Assembly (NCBI GenBank): GCA_945872285.1
Contig: CAMBZR010000084.1
Span: 1 to 13,090, forward strand
DNA length: 13,090 nt
Source: Bordetella parapertussis
Lineage (GTDB): Bacteria > Pseudomonadota > Gammaproteobacteria > Burkholderiales > Burkholderiaceae_B
Reading direction: 5' to 3'
The translations under genes were made by a program, and so were the position numbers. Positions 6,103 to 13,031 of this stretch are shown here, in pieces (within the stretch, counting starts at the first letter, position 1; each line of letters opens with the position of its first letter). Under the pieces are notes generated by a model, which worked only from the letters and a program-made list of their open reading frames with translations, was not told the origin of the DNA and made no database searches.

Positions 6103-6733
6103 GGCACAAATTCGCTGGCCCGATGTCCCTGCCGCTTATGGCTGGCTCTCGTTGTCTGCCCGAGGTGAGTGGCGCCTGCACCCTTTGGGCGATGCACAGC
6201 AAGGCGCAGCCGGCCAGGGCATCAGCAATATTCAAATCCTTGGTTTTATCGGCCGAAACTACTCGACAGAGCCCTCGGGTGCGTGGTTTTTTCAAAACGG
6301 TCCGCAACGCGTGTATGTCCGCCTCGATGCGGCTCCTTTCATCTTGCGGGTTGACCCGACTCTTGGCACCCTGAGCACGCACAATGGGTTAACCATTCAA
6401 GAGATCACCTCGTGGTGGCTCAATGACAGTGGTCAGCTCTATGCCCAAACCGAGCTTGGCGCTGCCCGTGTCGATGATCGCGACCTCAGTGTGTTGGCTG
6501 ACACCCTCAGCACGCTCGACTCGCGCAATCTGCTGACCGTGCTTGAGCAGACTGAACCACTTTTACTCTCGCAACTAAACTTAAGTCTTCACGACCCCAA
6601 GCAAGTCTTTGCTGCGCTCAAAAAAGCCGCTCCGCTTCGGGTGGCTGAACAACAAGATCTGCCCAAGACTTTACATTTCATTGCAAATCCCTCTATGCCA
6701 CTCACCCATTTGGCGCCTTTACCCTTAAAATAA
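6083..6733 (+). CDS. Uncharacterised betaproteobacterial protein (DUF2946-like)
   Basis: This 216-aa soluble protein has no signal peptide and no membrane segment. The N-terminal part shows a pattern I recall from a conserved family of unknown function in Burkholderiales: RWPDVPAAYGWLSLSARGEW (11-30), GFIGRNY (54-60) and WFFQNGPQRVYVRLDAAPF (68-86). I believe it is annotated as DUF2946 family, but the family number is from memory and needs a profile search. Residues 130-216 form a helical, less conserved extension that may be lineage-specific. The ATG at 6083 lies inside the end of the MFS gene (20-bp overlap), and the Nudix gene starts 6 bp after its stop, so it is embedded in an operon. No catalytic motif is recognised. 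The operon partners do not point to a clear function. Confidence 0.75.
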   Translation: MDQSVLEAQIRWPDVPAAYGWLSLSARGEWRLHPLGDAQQGAAGQGISNIQILGFIGRNYSTEPSGAWFFQNGPQRVYVRLDAAPFILRVDPTLGTLSTHNGLTIQEITSWWLNDSGQLYAQTELGAARVDDRDLSVLADTLSTLDSRNLLTVLEQTEPLLLSQLNLSLHDPKQVFAALKKAAPLRVAEQQDLPKTLHFIANPSMPLTHLAPLPLK

Positions 6734-6739
6734 TGGCTT

Positions 6740-7321
6740 ATGAGCCATCCAAATGAGTTTTACTTTCCGGCACCCAGACAGCAAAAATTTTGCAGTCAGT
6801 GCGGTACGCCCAATATTCGCAAACTTCTCGAAGGCGACAACCGAGAACGAGATGTGTGCGAGGCCTGTGGTGCTGTGCACTATCAAAATCCGCGCCTAGT
6901 TGTTGGTACCCTCCCTATCCTAGAAGACAAAGTGTTGTTATGTTTGCGTGCGATCGAACCCCGCGCAAACACCTGGACGTTGCCTGCTGGCTTTATGGAA
7001 CTCGGTGAGGCCATGAACGAAGGCGCCGAGCGCGAAACCCAAGAAGAAGCCGGCGTACGCATCGAACTCGGTCAGTTGTACACCGTGATCAACATTCCTC
7101 ACGTAGATCAAGTTCACGTGTATTTTTTGGCCAAAGCCTTAGGTCCTGAGCTTGATCCCGGCCCTGAAACTCTTGAGGCGCGTTGGTATAGTCTCAATGA
7201 GATTCCCTGGGACAACCTCGCCTTCAAATCGGTATCAACCACGCTTAAACATTATCTGCGCGAACGCGAAACCGGTCAGTTCCAGACACACCACTACTCG
7301 CTTGGCTTGACTAAGCGCTAA
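6740..7321 (+). CDS. Zinc-ribbon Nudix hydrolase
   Basis: Nudix enzymes hydrolyse nucleoside diphosphates linked to another moiety (X), using Mg2+. This 193-aa protein has an N-terminal zinc ribbon with CSQC (C18, C21) and CEAC (C40, C43). The Nudix fold follows, with the complete signature G84-x5-E90-x7-R98-E99-x2-E102-E103-x-G105-V106; the position after RE is Thr instead of the usual aliphatic residue. LPAGF (81-85) just before is typical of ADP-sugar/ADP-ribose type members. The precise substrate (ADP-ribose, NADH, or other) is not decided by these motifs. The ATG at 6740 is chosen because the overlapping ATG at 6733 is out of frame. No clear ribosome binding site is seen; translation may be coupled to the gene before it, 6 bp away. 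aat follows after 14 bp. Confidence 0.93.
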   Translation: MSHPNEFYFPAPRQQKFCSQCGTPNIRKLLEGDNRERDVCEACGAVHYQNPRLVVGTLPILEDKVLLCLRAIEPRANTWTLPAGFMELGEAMNEGAERETQEEAGVRIELGQLYTVINIPHVDQVHVYFLAKALGPELDPGPETLEARWYSLNEIPWDNLAFKSVSTTLKHYLRERETGQFQTHHYSLGLTKR

Positions 7322-7335
7322 AACCTCTTGCAGAC

Positions 7336-8091
7336 GTGGCCTCTTTGCAACTCACCTGGCTAGAGAGTCACTCAGCGTTTCCCGATCCGAGTCGCGCGCT
7401 GACTGAACCCGCGGGTTTGTTAGCCGCAGGTGCAGATTTGTCGATTGCGCGCTTACGCTCGGCCTACACCCAAGGTATCTTTCCGTGGTTCTCGCAAGAC
7501 GAGCCTCCGCTGTGGTGGTCGCCTGACCCGCGCATGGTTTTAAAAATCGAGGCACTGCATTTATCGCACTCGCTGCGCAAGCGCTTGCGCCAAATTGAAC
7601 GCGCCCAACAAGCAGGTCACTTCGAGCTTGTCGTCAAAGTCGACACTGCTTTTTCTGCCGTGATGAGAGGGTGTGCCCGCTCAGCGCAACACGGCCAGCC
7701 CGGTACCTGGATCACCGAAGAGATGCAACTGGCCTATCAGGCCTGGCATCTTGTGGGCCAGGCACACAGTATCGAAACCTGGGTGAACGGGCAGTTGGTG
7801 GGCGGTTTGTATGGGGTCAGTATCGGTAAAATGTTTTTTGGTGAATCGATGTTTAGTCAAGTCACCGATGCCTCAAAAATCGCGCTGGTGCACTTAGTGT
7901 GGTTTTTGCAACAGCAGCAGGTAGACTGGCTTGACTGCCAAATGCAGACCTCTCATTTAGCCAGCTTGGGCGCTTGCCCAATCCCGCGCGCGCAATTTCT
8001 GGCCCATGTCCGACAACGCACTGCCCAGCCCGATATCGAGTGGGCACGAGGTTGGCTCGATGCGAAGGGCGTTTTACACCAAGGGCAATAG
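7336..8091 (+). CDS. aat: Leucyl/phenylalanyl-tRNA--protein transferase Aat
   Basis: Aat transfers Leu or Phe from aminoacyl-tRNA to proteins with N-terminal Arg or Lys, making N-degrons recognised by ClpS for ClpAP degradation. The 251-aa product has the family landmarks: GIFPWF (47-52), PLWWSPDPRMVL (58-69), VMRGCA (109-114), TWITEEM (124-130), VGGLYGVSIGKMFFGESMFS (155-174), and WLDCQ (198-202) with D200 and Q202 matching E. coli D186/Q188. The GTG at 7336 is used because it lies just before the conserved LTWL region and no ATG is available. The ribosome binding site is weak, as for the preceding genes. It starts 14 bp after the Nudix stop. The next gene, bpt, is the second enzyme of the same N-end-rule tagging system. 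Confidence 0.97.
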   Translation: MASLQLTWLESHSAFPDPSRALTEPAGLLAAGADLSIARLRSAYTQGIFPWFSQDEPPLWWSPDPRMVLKIEALHLSHSLRKRLRQIERAQQAGHFELVVKVDTAFSAVMRGCARSAQHGQPGTWITEEMQLAYQAWHLVGQAHSIETWVNGQLVGGLYGVSIGKMFFGESMFSQVTDASKIALVHLVWFLQQQQVDWLDCQMQTSHLASLGACPIPRAQFLAHVRQRTAQPDIEWARGWLDAKGVLHQGQ

Positions 8092-8223
8092 CGTGGTTTT
8101 GACAGTGTTTGACTCAAAAGGTCTGTACCATTGCAATAAAGGGTCTCGCTGCCGCGCCTTGCTGAGCAAGCGGTGAACCCTGCCACGCGGTCCAATGACA
8201 AGACGTTTCTTAGGTCTTTTGTG
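8092..8223 (+). promoter_or_regulatory. bpt leader with candidate promoter
   Basis: The 132-bp gap between aat and bpt starts with two -35-like hexamers 10 bp apart, TTGACA (8099-8104) and TTGACT (8109-8114). TTGACT is followed at 17 bp by TGCAAT (8132-8137), a moderate -10. A small hairpin CTTGC-TGA-GCAAG (8158-8170) with outer CCG/CGG pairs lies in the leader. bpt may therefore have a promoter of its own in addition to read-through from aat. Confidence 0.4.
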
Positions 8224-8967
8224 ATGAGTCAAGTCAAAGAGCTTCCCTTCGCGGCGCTGCAGTTTTATGCGACGGCACCCTATGCGTGCAGCTATTTGCC
8301 AGAGCGCCAAGCTCGCTCGCAAGTGGCGGCACCTGGGCATCTGATTAACGCTGATACGTATTCGCAATTAGTCGACGAGGGTTTTCGTCGCAGCGGGCTG
8401 TTTACTTACCGACCACACTGTGACGACTGCCAGGCGTGCATTCCGGTACGGGTCGCTGCGAACGCATTTGAGCCAACCCGCACCCACAAGCGCATACTCA
8501 AACGCCACCAAAACCTGCGTCCATTAGTGGCTAAGCTGGCATGGTCTCAAGAGCACTACGCCCTGTACACACGCTATCAGGCAGCACGCCATGCAGGCGG
8601 TGGGATGGATGAAGACAATCAGGCGCAGTATGGGCAATTTTTATTAGCCAGTCGGGTTAACACACGTTTAGTTGAGTTTCGTGATGAAGACGGCAGGCTT
8701 TGCATGGTGTCGATTATCGATGTACTTGAGCAGGGCTTATCCTCGGTGTACACCTTCTATGACCCCGAGCTCGCGGGTAGTTTGGGAACCTACGGAATCT
8801 TGTGGCAAATTCAGCAGTGCCGCCAGTTAAAGCTTCAGTGGCTTTACTTAGGTTACTGGATCGAAAAAAGTGTCAAAATGGCCTATAAGTCAAAGTTCAA
8901 ACCCGCTGAATATCGTTTTCGGGGGGCCTGGCATCAGCAACCGCCCCCATCCACTGAGGCCTTTTGA
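8224..8967 (+). CDS. bpt: Aspartate/glutamate leucyltransferase Bpt
   Basis: Bpt transfers Leu from Leu-tRNA to proteins starting with Asp or Glu, extending the bacterial N-degron pathway beyond Aat substrates. The family is homologous to eukaryotic ATE1 arginyltransferase. The 247-aa product starts [20 protein letters not shown]. The N-terminal ATE domain carries C22 (PYACSYLP) and CDDCQAC (C66, C69, C72), the cysteines that form the metal or Fe-S site in ATE-type enzymes. The C-terminal half has [10 protein letters not shown] (173-182) and [19 protein letters not shown] (209-227), family hallmarks. The frame is open from GTG 8173, but the family N-terminus fits ATG 8224, with AGG 9 nt upstream. 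A nested hairpin overlaps its stop codon. pyrD follows after 110 bp. Confidence 0.96.
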   Translation: MSQVKELPFAALQFYATAPYACSYLPERQARSQVAAPGHLINADTYSQLVDEGFRRSGLFTYRPHCDDCQACIPVRVAANAFEPTRTHKRILKRHQNLRPLVAKLAWSQEHYALYTRYQAARHAGGGMDEDNQAQYGQFLLASRVNTRLVEFRDEDGRLCMVSIIDVLEQGLSSVYTFYDPELAGSLGTYGILWQIQQCRQLKLQWLYLGYWIEKSVKMAYKSKFKPAEYRFRGAWHQQPPPSTEAF

Positions 8968-8997
8968 CTGTTTGCTGTTGTCGCAACTGTGACAGTC
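8966..8997 (+). repeat. Nested hairpin at the bpt stop codon
   Basis: GACTGT (8966-8971) pairs with ACAGTC (8992-8997). Inside it GTTG (8977-8980) pairs with CAAC (8984-8987) around TCG. The structure begins within the bpt TGA (8965-8967). No T run follows, so it could be a processing or Rho-assisted stop site, or part of the pyrD leader. TAAAAT (9006-9011) just after is a possible pyrD -10 without a clear -35. Confidence 0.4.
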
Positions 8998-9077
8998 TCC
9001 TGCTCTAAAATACGAGGCGTTTAAAGGCACCGCGCGCTGAGCGTTCGGTTATCTTCGTTAACATTATCTGGTCACTT

Positions 9078-10127
9078 ATGTCGTTTCTTTTTCAAGCCTA
9101 TCCCCTTGCACGCCAGGCACTTTTTGCGCTGGATGCCGAAGCCGCTCACGACGCGACTTTACACGCGCTACAAAAGGCGTACGACTGCTCACTGACGCGG
9201 GGTTTGATGCACGACAGGGTCTCGGATCCGGCCACGCTGATGGGCTTACCTTTGCTCAATCGCGTGGGACTGGCTGCGGGGCTTGATAAAAATGGGGCGC
9301 ATATCGATGCGATGGGCAACCTAGGCTTTGGCTTCATTGAGGTGGGTACCGTCACGCCAAGAGCGCAACCGGGTAATCCGAAGCCGCGTATGTTCAGAAT
9401 CCCACAGGCGCAGGCACTGATCAATCGCCTGGGCTTTAATAATTTGGGGCTCGAGACATTTTTAGCGAACGTGGCGCGCAGCACGTGGCGCAACAAGGGC
9501 GGTATCCTTGGGCTCAATATCGGTAAAAACGCCGACACCCCGATTGAACAGGCCGCCAGCGATTATCTGCTTGGTTTAACGGGGGTGTATCCGCATGCGG
9601 ATTACATTACGGTCAATATCTCTTCGCCCAACACCAAAAACTTGCGCGCGTTGCAAGGTGAACATGAACTCGGTCAGCTGTTATCCCAGTTGCAGCAGCG
9701 ACGCGTCGAACTCGCTGAGCAACACGGGCGTCGCGTACCGATGGCGGTCAAGATCGCGCCTGACTTAACGCTGGATCAGATCGATATGATTGCGCAGGTG
9801 CTGCCGCATCACGGCATTGACGGTGTCATCGCCACCAACACCACCCTTGAGCGCAGCGCCGTGCAGGGACTGGCTCACGCAGACCAAGCGGGCGGACTCT
9901 CGGGTGCGCCCTTGCATGCGCGTTCGCTCGAAGTGATCGCTCGCTTACGACAGTGCGTAGGAAGTGAACTTGCGATTATTGGTGTCGGAGGAATCGTCAC
10001 AGGCCAGCACGCCGCTGAAAAAATTGCCGCGGGGGCCGATGCTGTGCAGGTGTATACCGGTCTGATCTATCGCGGCCCTGCTCTAGTGGGTGAGTGCGTA
10101 CGCGCCATGGCTGCTGCCCGAAGCTAA
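9078..10127 (+). CDS. pyrD: Dihydroorotate dehydrogenase (quinone), class 2, PyrD
   Basis: PyrD oxidises dihydroorotate to orotate in pyrimidine synthesis, passing electrons from FMN to the respiratory quinone pool at the inner membrane. The 349-aa length and the N-terminal amphipathic extension (about residues 1-40, [18 protein letters not shown]) are class 2 features. [10 protein letters not shown] (64-73), [19 protein letters not shown] (83-101), RLGFNNLG (117-124) and [11 protein letters not shown] (180-190) are present. S183 corresponds to the catalytic base S175 of E. coli. VKIAPDL (224-230) and GVGGI (302-306) complete the FMN/phosphate site. The ATG at 9078 gives the usual family N-terminus, although the ribosome binding site is weak. 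It is the last gene of the rightward cluster and converges with the phasin gene across 180 bp. Confidence 0.98.
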   Translation: MSFLFQAYPLARQALFALDAEAAHDATLHALQKAYDCSLTRGLMHDRVSDPATLMGLPLLNRVGLAAGLDKNGAHIDAMGNLGFGFIEVGTVTPRAQPGNPKPRMFRIPQAQALINRLGFNNLGLETFLANVARSTWRNKGGILGLNIGKNADTPIEQAASDYLLGLTGVYPHADYITVNISSPNTKNLRALQGEHELGQLLSQLQQRRVELAEQHGRRVPMAVKIAPDLTLDQIDMIAQVLPHHGIDGVIATNTTLERSAVQGLAHADQAGGLSGAPLHARSLEVIARLRQCVGSELAIIGVGGIVTGQHAAEKIAAGADAVQVYTGLIYRGPALVGECVRAMAAARS

Positions 10128-10153
10128 CACCCGCGCAGTCCAAACAAACAACG

Positions 10154-10168
10154 AAAAAAACACCTCGC
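10154..10168 (-). terminator. Intrinsic terminator of the phasin transcript (stem 3' arm and U tract)
   Basis: The 3' arm GCGAGGTG (10168-10161) is directly followed by seven U on the minus strand (10160-10154), as in a Rho-independent terminator. Its 5' arm is 70 nt upstream at 10246-10239, unusually distant, with the space filled by further helices. The pyrD transcript coming from the other side has no U tract after this structure. Confidence 0.6.
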
Positions 10169-10246
10169 TCAAAAAAGCGCTACAAGAGAATCTGTTTGTG
10201 CGATGCACGGTAGGGTTCTCAAGCAACGCCCCATATAGGCGAGGTG
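10154..10246 (-). ncRNA. Long rod-like hairpin RNA in the phasin 3' region (candidate sRNA)
   Basis: Read on the minus strand, CACCTCGC (10246-10239) pairs with GCGAGGTG (10168-10161). Inside lies an asymmetric loop, then ten consecutive pairs (10223-10232 with 10174-10183: five Watson-Crick, five G-U). A 2x2 loop, a 7-bp stem with one mismatch (10214-10220 with 10186-10192), a 5x5 loop and GTGC/GCAC around a triloop follow. On the plus strand the five G-U pairs become A-C mismatches, so the structure favours a minus-strand RNA. It starts 61 nt after the phasin stop and ends in seven U. No promoter fits a start at the stem base, so a 3'UTR-derived RNA is more likely than an independent gene. 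I recognise no known RNA family. Confidence 0.45.
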
Positions 10247-10307
10247 CTTATTAGGAGCACTTAGCAGCAATCAATTGCCTGGTAAGCGTCCCTCTGGCAA
10301 CACTAAC

Positions 10308-10883
10308 TTAGGCTGTTTTACGGCCGCGGGTAGAGGCTTTGACTGTTTCTGCTGCGTCACCGGCGGCTTTGAACGCTGCGGTTGCGGCTGCGCTCAAGTT
10401 GCTTTCAGCTGTTTGCGCGGCTTCCTTGGCGGCTTTGGTCATGGCTTCGTAGGCGGTTGTCGCTTGTGCCAAACCGCTTTTGATCATTGCCACGGCGCTT
10501 TCTGAACCGGCAGGCGCGTGCTTGCTGAACTGTTCGATTGCGTCGTTTACGTGCTTCTGGCCTTCGGTTGCGTGGGTTTCGCCCAATTTAGACAGATCGG
10601 CCTGAACACCAGAGACGATGTCATAGACATGCTTGCTGTAAGCCATTGCTTTTTCGGCGGCAGGCTGTGCAAGCGTTGAAGACATGGCAACCGCTTCTTG
10701 CGCGTCTTTCAGGCTGGCAACTTGTTGCGACTTTTGCGACACTTCGTCTAAGGTTGCTTTCATCACTTTTAGGTTCAGGTCTACGAATTTTTCGAAACCC
10801 GAGAACATACTGGTTTGAACGGCGACAAACGTGTCGATGGCAGCCTTTTGGCTGTTAAATACTTGCTGAGGAATCGCTGACAT
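10308..10883 (-). CDS. phaP: Phasin (PHA granule-associated protein, PhaP type)
   Basis: Phasins coat polyhydroxyalkanoate storage granules and control their number and size. The 191-aa protein is almost wholly alpha-helical by composition (rich in Ala, Lys, Glu, Ser, Gln), has no signal peptide, and carries the betaproteobacterial phasin pattern: PQQVFNSQKAAIDTF (5-19), FEKFVDLNLKVMKATLDEV (30-48), then YSKHVYDIVSGVQADLSKL (82-100). The Ala-rich C-terminal region (about 135-182) has coiled-coil character and ends in a basic tail RGRK. The start ATG has a strong AGGAG 6 nt upstream, the best ribosome binding site in the window, consistent with an abundant protein. It is monocistronic, with its own promoter and terminator. 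No PHA synthase gene is in view; other phaP paralogues may exist elsewhere. Confidence 0.95.
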   Translation of the reverse strand: MSAIPQQVFNSQKAAIDTFVAVQTSMFSGFEKFVDLNLKVMKATLDEVSQKSQQVASLKDAQEAVAMSSTLAQPAAEKAMAYSKHVYDIVSGVQADLSKLGETHATEGQKHVNDAIEQFSKHAPAGSESAVAMIKSGLAQATTAYEAMTKAAKEAAQTAESNLSAAATAAFKAAGDAAETVKASTRGRKTA

Positions 10884-10947
10884 GGAAAGCTCCTGGGGTT
10901 AGGATCAAATGCTTCGTTAAATTGGACTTCTTTACATAACTGACAAA

Positions 10948-11009
10948 TGCTGCACTGCACAAGCTGTATTTTAGGGCCAGATTTTTGCAAGTCAACAATT
11001 ATTTTGTTG
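10948..11009 (-). promoter_or_regulatory. Possible repressor sites around the phasin promoter
   Basis: The perfect inverted repeat CAACAA-TTATT-TTGTTG (10993-11009) overlaps the -35 box. TGTGCAGTGCAGCA (minus strand, 10961-10948) lies at the predicted transcription start. In Cupriavidus, phaP1 is repressed by PhaR, which binds near the promoter. These two elements are candidate operators by position only; I cannot verify a PhaR consensus. Confidence 0.35.
10968..10995 (-). promoter_or_regulatory. Phasin promoter
   Basis: On the minus strand TTGACT (10995-10990) and TAAAAT (10973-10968) are spaced 16 bp, a good sigma70-type promoter. The expected start is near 10961, giving a leader of about 78 nt before the phasin ATG. 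Confidence 0.65.
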
Positions 11010-11044
11010 CAACGCACCAAAAAACCACAAAGGAATCGACTTTC

Positions 11045-11082
11045 GCTCTTTTGTCACCTAGACTGCTCTCTTGTCACCCAGA
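11045..11082 (+). repeat. Two-copy 18-bp direct repeat upstream of second Bug gene
   Basis: GCTCTYTTGTCACCYAGA occurs at 11045-11062 and 11065-11082, with 16 of 18 positions identical and a period of exactly 20 bp. That places the copies on nearly the same face of the helix. The repeat ends 42 bp before the Bug start codon. It could be a tandem operator for a regulator, or carry the promoter (TTGTCA at 11071-11076 is -35-like, though no good -10 follows). Confidence 0.6.
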
Positions 11083-11124
11083 TCAGGTCTCAAAAATCAG
11101 GTACCTAACAACCAAGGATTCTGC

Positions 11125-12147
11125 ATGAACTCTAACTTTGCTCATTTTTTGCGCTCGGTCTCAGCGCGGCGTCTGCTTTGCACGACTGTTTTAGCTAGCG
11201 TGCAACTGGGTACGCTAGGCTCGGCAAGCGCACAAACCGCTCAAACCGCCGAGCGATACCCAACCAAGCCTATCAAAATTGTGGTTGGTTTTGCCCCAGG
11301 GGGCGGCTCAGACTTTATTGCCCGCATTGTGGCGCAAAAGCTAACCGGCAAACTAGGCCAAACGGTCTATGTTGAAAACCGCCCGGGCGCTGGCGGCAAT
11401 TTAGGCGCTGAGGTCGCTCTGAAGTCGGCGGGCGATGGCTACACTTTGTTTTTAGCCGCCACCAGCTACACCGTGAACGCCAATTTGTACAGCTTACCTT
11501 TCGACCCTGTCAAAGACATCACCGCGGTCGCACGTCTGGCTAGTGGCCCCTTCGTGATCGCCACCAACCCCGGCACGCAAATTAAGAGCCTGAAAGAGCT
11601 GGTTGAACGAGCAAAAAAAGAGCCTGGCAAGTTGACCTATGCCTCGTCGGGTAGTGGCAGCATCACGCATATCGCAACTGAATACTTTTTAAGTGTCGCC
11701 GGTGTCGAGGCGCTTCATATCCCTTATAAGGGCACCTCGCCCGCTTTAACCGATACAATTTCTGGCACTGTGCAATTTATGTTTGGCACGGTCGCCTCAA
11801 CCGTACCGCATGTTAAGTCAGGCAAGCTTGTTGGTCTGGCTGTTACCACCAAAGACCGACTCAACGCCCTGCCCGCGTTACCCACCGTCATCGAGTCGGG
11901 CTACCCAGGCTTTGATGTCGCGGTATGGCATGGCTTGATTGGCCCAAAAGGCATCCCAAAGGATATTGTCGCAAAGTTAAATAAATTCACGCTCGAGGCG
12001 CTGAGCGATCCGGTAACGGCAGAGCAGCTGGCCACCGACGGCTTGACTCCTGCAAAAGACTCGCCTGAAGAATTTAGTCAGCTTATCGAGGCAGAAGTTA
12101 AACGCTGGGGCGAACTCGTGAAAGCGCGCGGGATTACTTTAAAGTAA
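11125..12147 (+). CDS. Bug/TctC-family periplasmic solute-binding protein (second copy)
   Basis: This second tripartite tricarboxylate transporter receptor has 340 aa. The Sec signal peptide has a positively charged start, RRLLCTTVLASVQLGTLG as hydrophobic core (15-32) and cleavage near SASA (33-36). Family motifs are VVGFAPGGGSDFIAR (53-67), ENRPGAGGNLGAEVAL (84-99), LHIPYKGTSPALTD (197-210) and the C-terminal EVKRWGELVKARGI (324-337). The ATG at 11125 has AAGGA 6 nt upstream. An open frame from ATG 11071 would add 18 residues before the signal peptide and run through the upstream repeat, so it is rejected. The sequence is clearly different from the other Bug protein here, so this is not a recent duplication. 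The convergent IclR gene is a plausible regulator. The ligand is unknown. Confidence 0.94.
   Translation: MNSNFAHFLRSVSARRLLCTTVLASVQLGTLGSASAQTAQTAERYPTKPIKIVVGFAPGGGSDFIARIVAQKLTGKLGQTVYVENRPGAGGNLGAEVALKSAGDGYTLFLAATSYTVNANLYSLPFDPVKDITAVARLASGPFVIATNPGTQIKSLKELVERAKKEPGKLTYASSGSGSITHIATEYFLSVAGVEALHIPYKGTSPALTDTISGTVQFMFGTVASTVPHVKSGKLVGLAVTTKDRLNALPALPTVIESGYPGFDVAVWHGLIGPKGIPKDIVAKLNKFTLEALSDPVTAEQLATDGLTPAKDSPEEFSQLIEAEVKRWGELVKARGITLK
12134..12147. repeat. 14-bp perfect palindrome at the end of the second Bug gene
   Basis: TTACTTTAAAGTAA is a perfect palindrome whose last three bases are the stop codon. It encodes the C-terminal TLK. It is AT-rich and has no T tract after it. The 68 bp between this stop and the convergent IclR stop hold only the octamer palindrome ACCGCGGT (12164-12171) and no clear terminator. 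Confidence 0.4.
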
Positions 12148-12215
12148 GAAGCTCAGGTCAAGCACCGCGGTCGCACAGCTGCCACGGCGCAGCCGCACAC
12201 GGGTGCCAGCTTGCC

Positions 12216-13031
12216 TCAGACGCCACCAGCCTCGTAGCCCAAGGCTTCTGAGATACTGCCAGCGGTTGAGACCAGCTGAGGAATCCACGCGTCTTGTAAG
12301 CGGCTAGACGGTGCCGAGATCGACAAACCGGCAACCAGTTTGCCGGTGTCGTCGTAAATACCGGCGGCAATACAGCGCACGCCCATTTCAAGCTCTTCGT
12401 TGTCGCGCGCGTAACCAAGCTTGCGCACGGCAGCCAGCTCTTGTTCGAGTGTATCGAGGGTCGTGATGCTATTTAAGGTGCTGGCTGCCAGGCCCGTACG
12501 GGTGGCGTAAGTGCGCACTTGCCTGCCATCGGCAGCAGACAAAAACAACTTGCCATTTGAGGTTAAGTGCAGGGGGGCTCGCCCACCAATCGCACGAACA
12601 ACCTGCATTCCCGAGCGCTCGCTCCAGGCGCGATCAATATAGATAATTTCGTCGCCCTGCTGCACGGACAAATTAACCGTTTGCCCGGTGAGTCGGTGCA
12701 AAGCGTGCATCGGGTCGTGTGCCGCCTCGCGTACGTTCAAGCGCCCTTTCACCAACGAGCCCAACTCAAGCAAACGCATTCCGAGTTGGTACAGACCGTT
12801 ATCGACCCGGTCTACGTAGCGCCCGATCACCAGATCACTCAAAATACGATGTGCCGTTGAAGTATGCAGACCTGTCGTTTTTGCCAAATCTTTTAAGGCA
12901 ACCGGATCCGGTTGCAACGCCAGAGCATCAAGTAATTGCGTGGCGCGACCCAGCACCTGAATCGCCATCTCTGTGGCAACAGAACTTTGTTGAGCGACCC
13001 CTAGGGCCTCTGAGGAAACATGACGAAGCAT
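12216..13031 (-). CDS. IclR-family transcriptional regulator
   Basis: IclR proteins are DNA-binding repressors or activators, often of aromatic or organic-acid catabolism, with a small-molecule effector domain. The 271-aa product has a winged helix-turn-helix at about residues 25-87 (LGRATQLLDALAL, LKDLAKTTGLHTSTAHRIL). The effector domain (about 100-265) has GRAPLHLTSNGKLFLS (150-165), DNEELEMGVRCIAAGIYD (210-227) and the conserved end GLSISAPSSRL (235-245). The ATG at 13031 lacks a good ribosome binding site. ATG at residue 22 (12968) is an alternative that keeps the whole DNA-binding domain. The gene converges on the second Bug gene, 68 bp apart. Regulators of this kind often sit beside the gene they control, so the Bug receptor is a candidate target (inference). 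Confidence 0.94.
   Translation of the reverse strand: MLRHVSSEALGVAQQSSVATEMAIQVLGRATQLLDALALQPDPVALKDLAKTTGLHTSTAHRILSDLVIGRYVDRVDNGLYQLGMRLLELGSLVKGRLNVREAAHDPMHALHRLTGQTVNLSVQQGDEIIYIDRAWSERSGMQVVRAIGGRAPLHLTSNGKLFLSAADGRQVRTYATRTGLAASTLNSITTLDTLEQELAAVRKLGYARDNEELEMGVRCIAAGIYDDTGKLVAGLSISAPSSRLQDAWIPQLVSTAGSISEALGYEAGGV

Noticed and set aside
8173..8223. GTG start for bpt at 8173
   Set aside because: The extra 17 residues are not family-like. ATG 8224 begins the conserved MSQ-KELPF N-terminus and has an AGG nearby.
11071..11124. Upstream ATG for the second Bug gene
   Set aside because: It would put 18 residues before a normal Sec signal peptide, overlaps the direct repeat and has no ribosome binding site, while ATG 11125 has AAGGA at ideal spacing.
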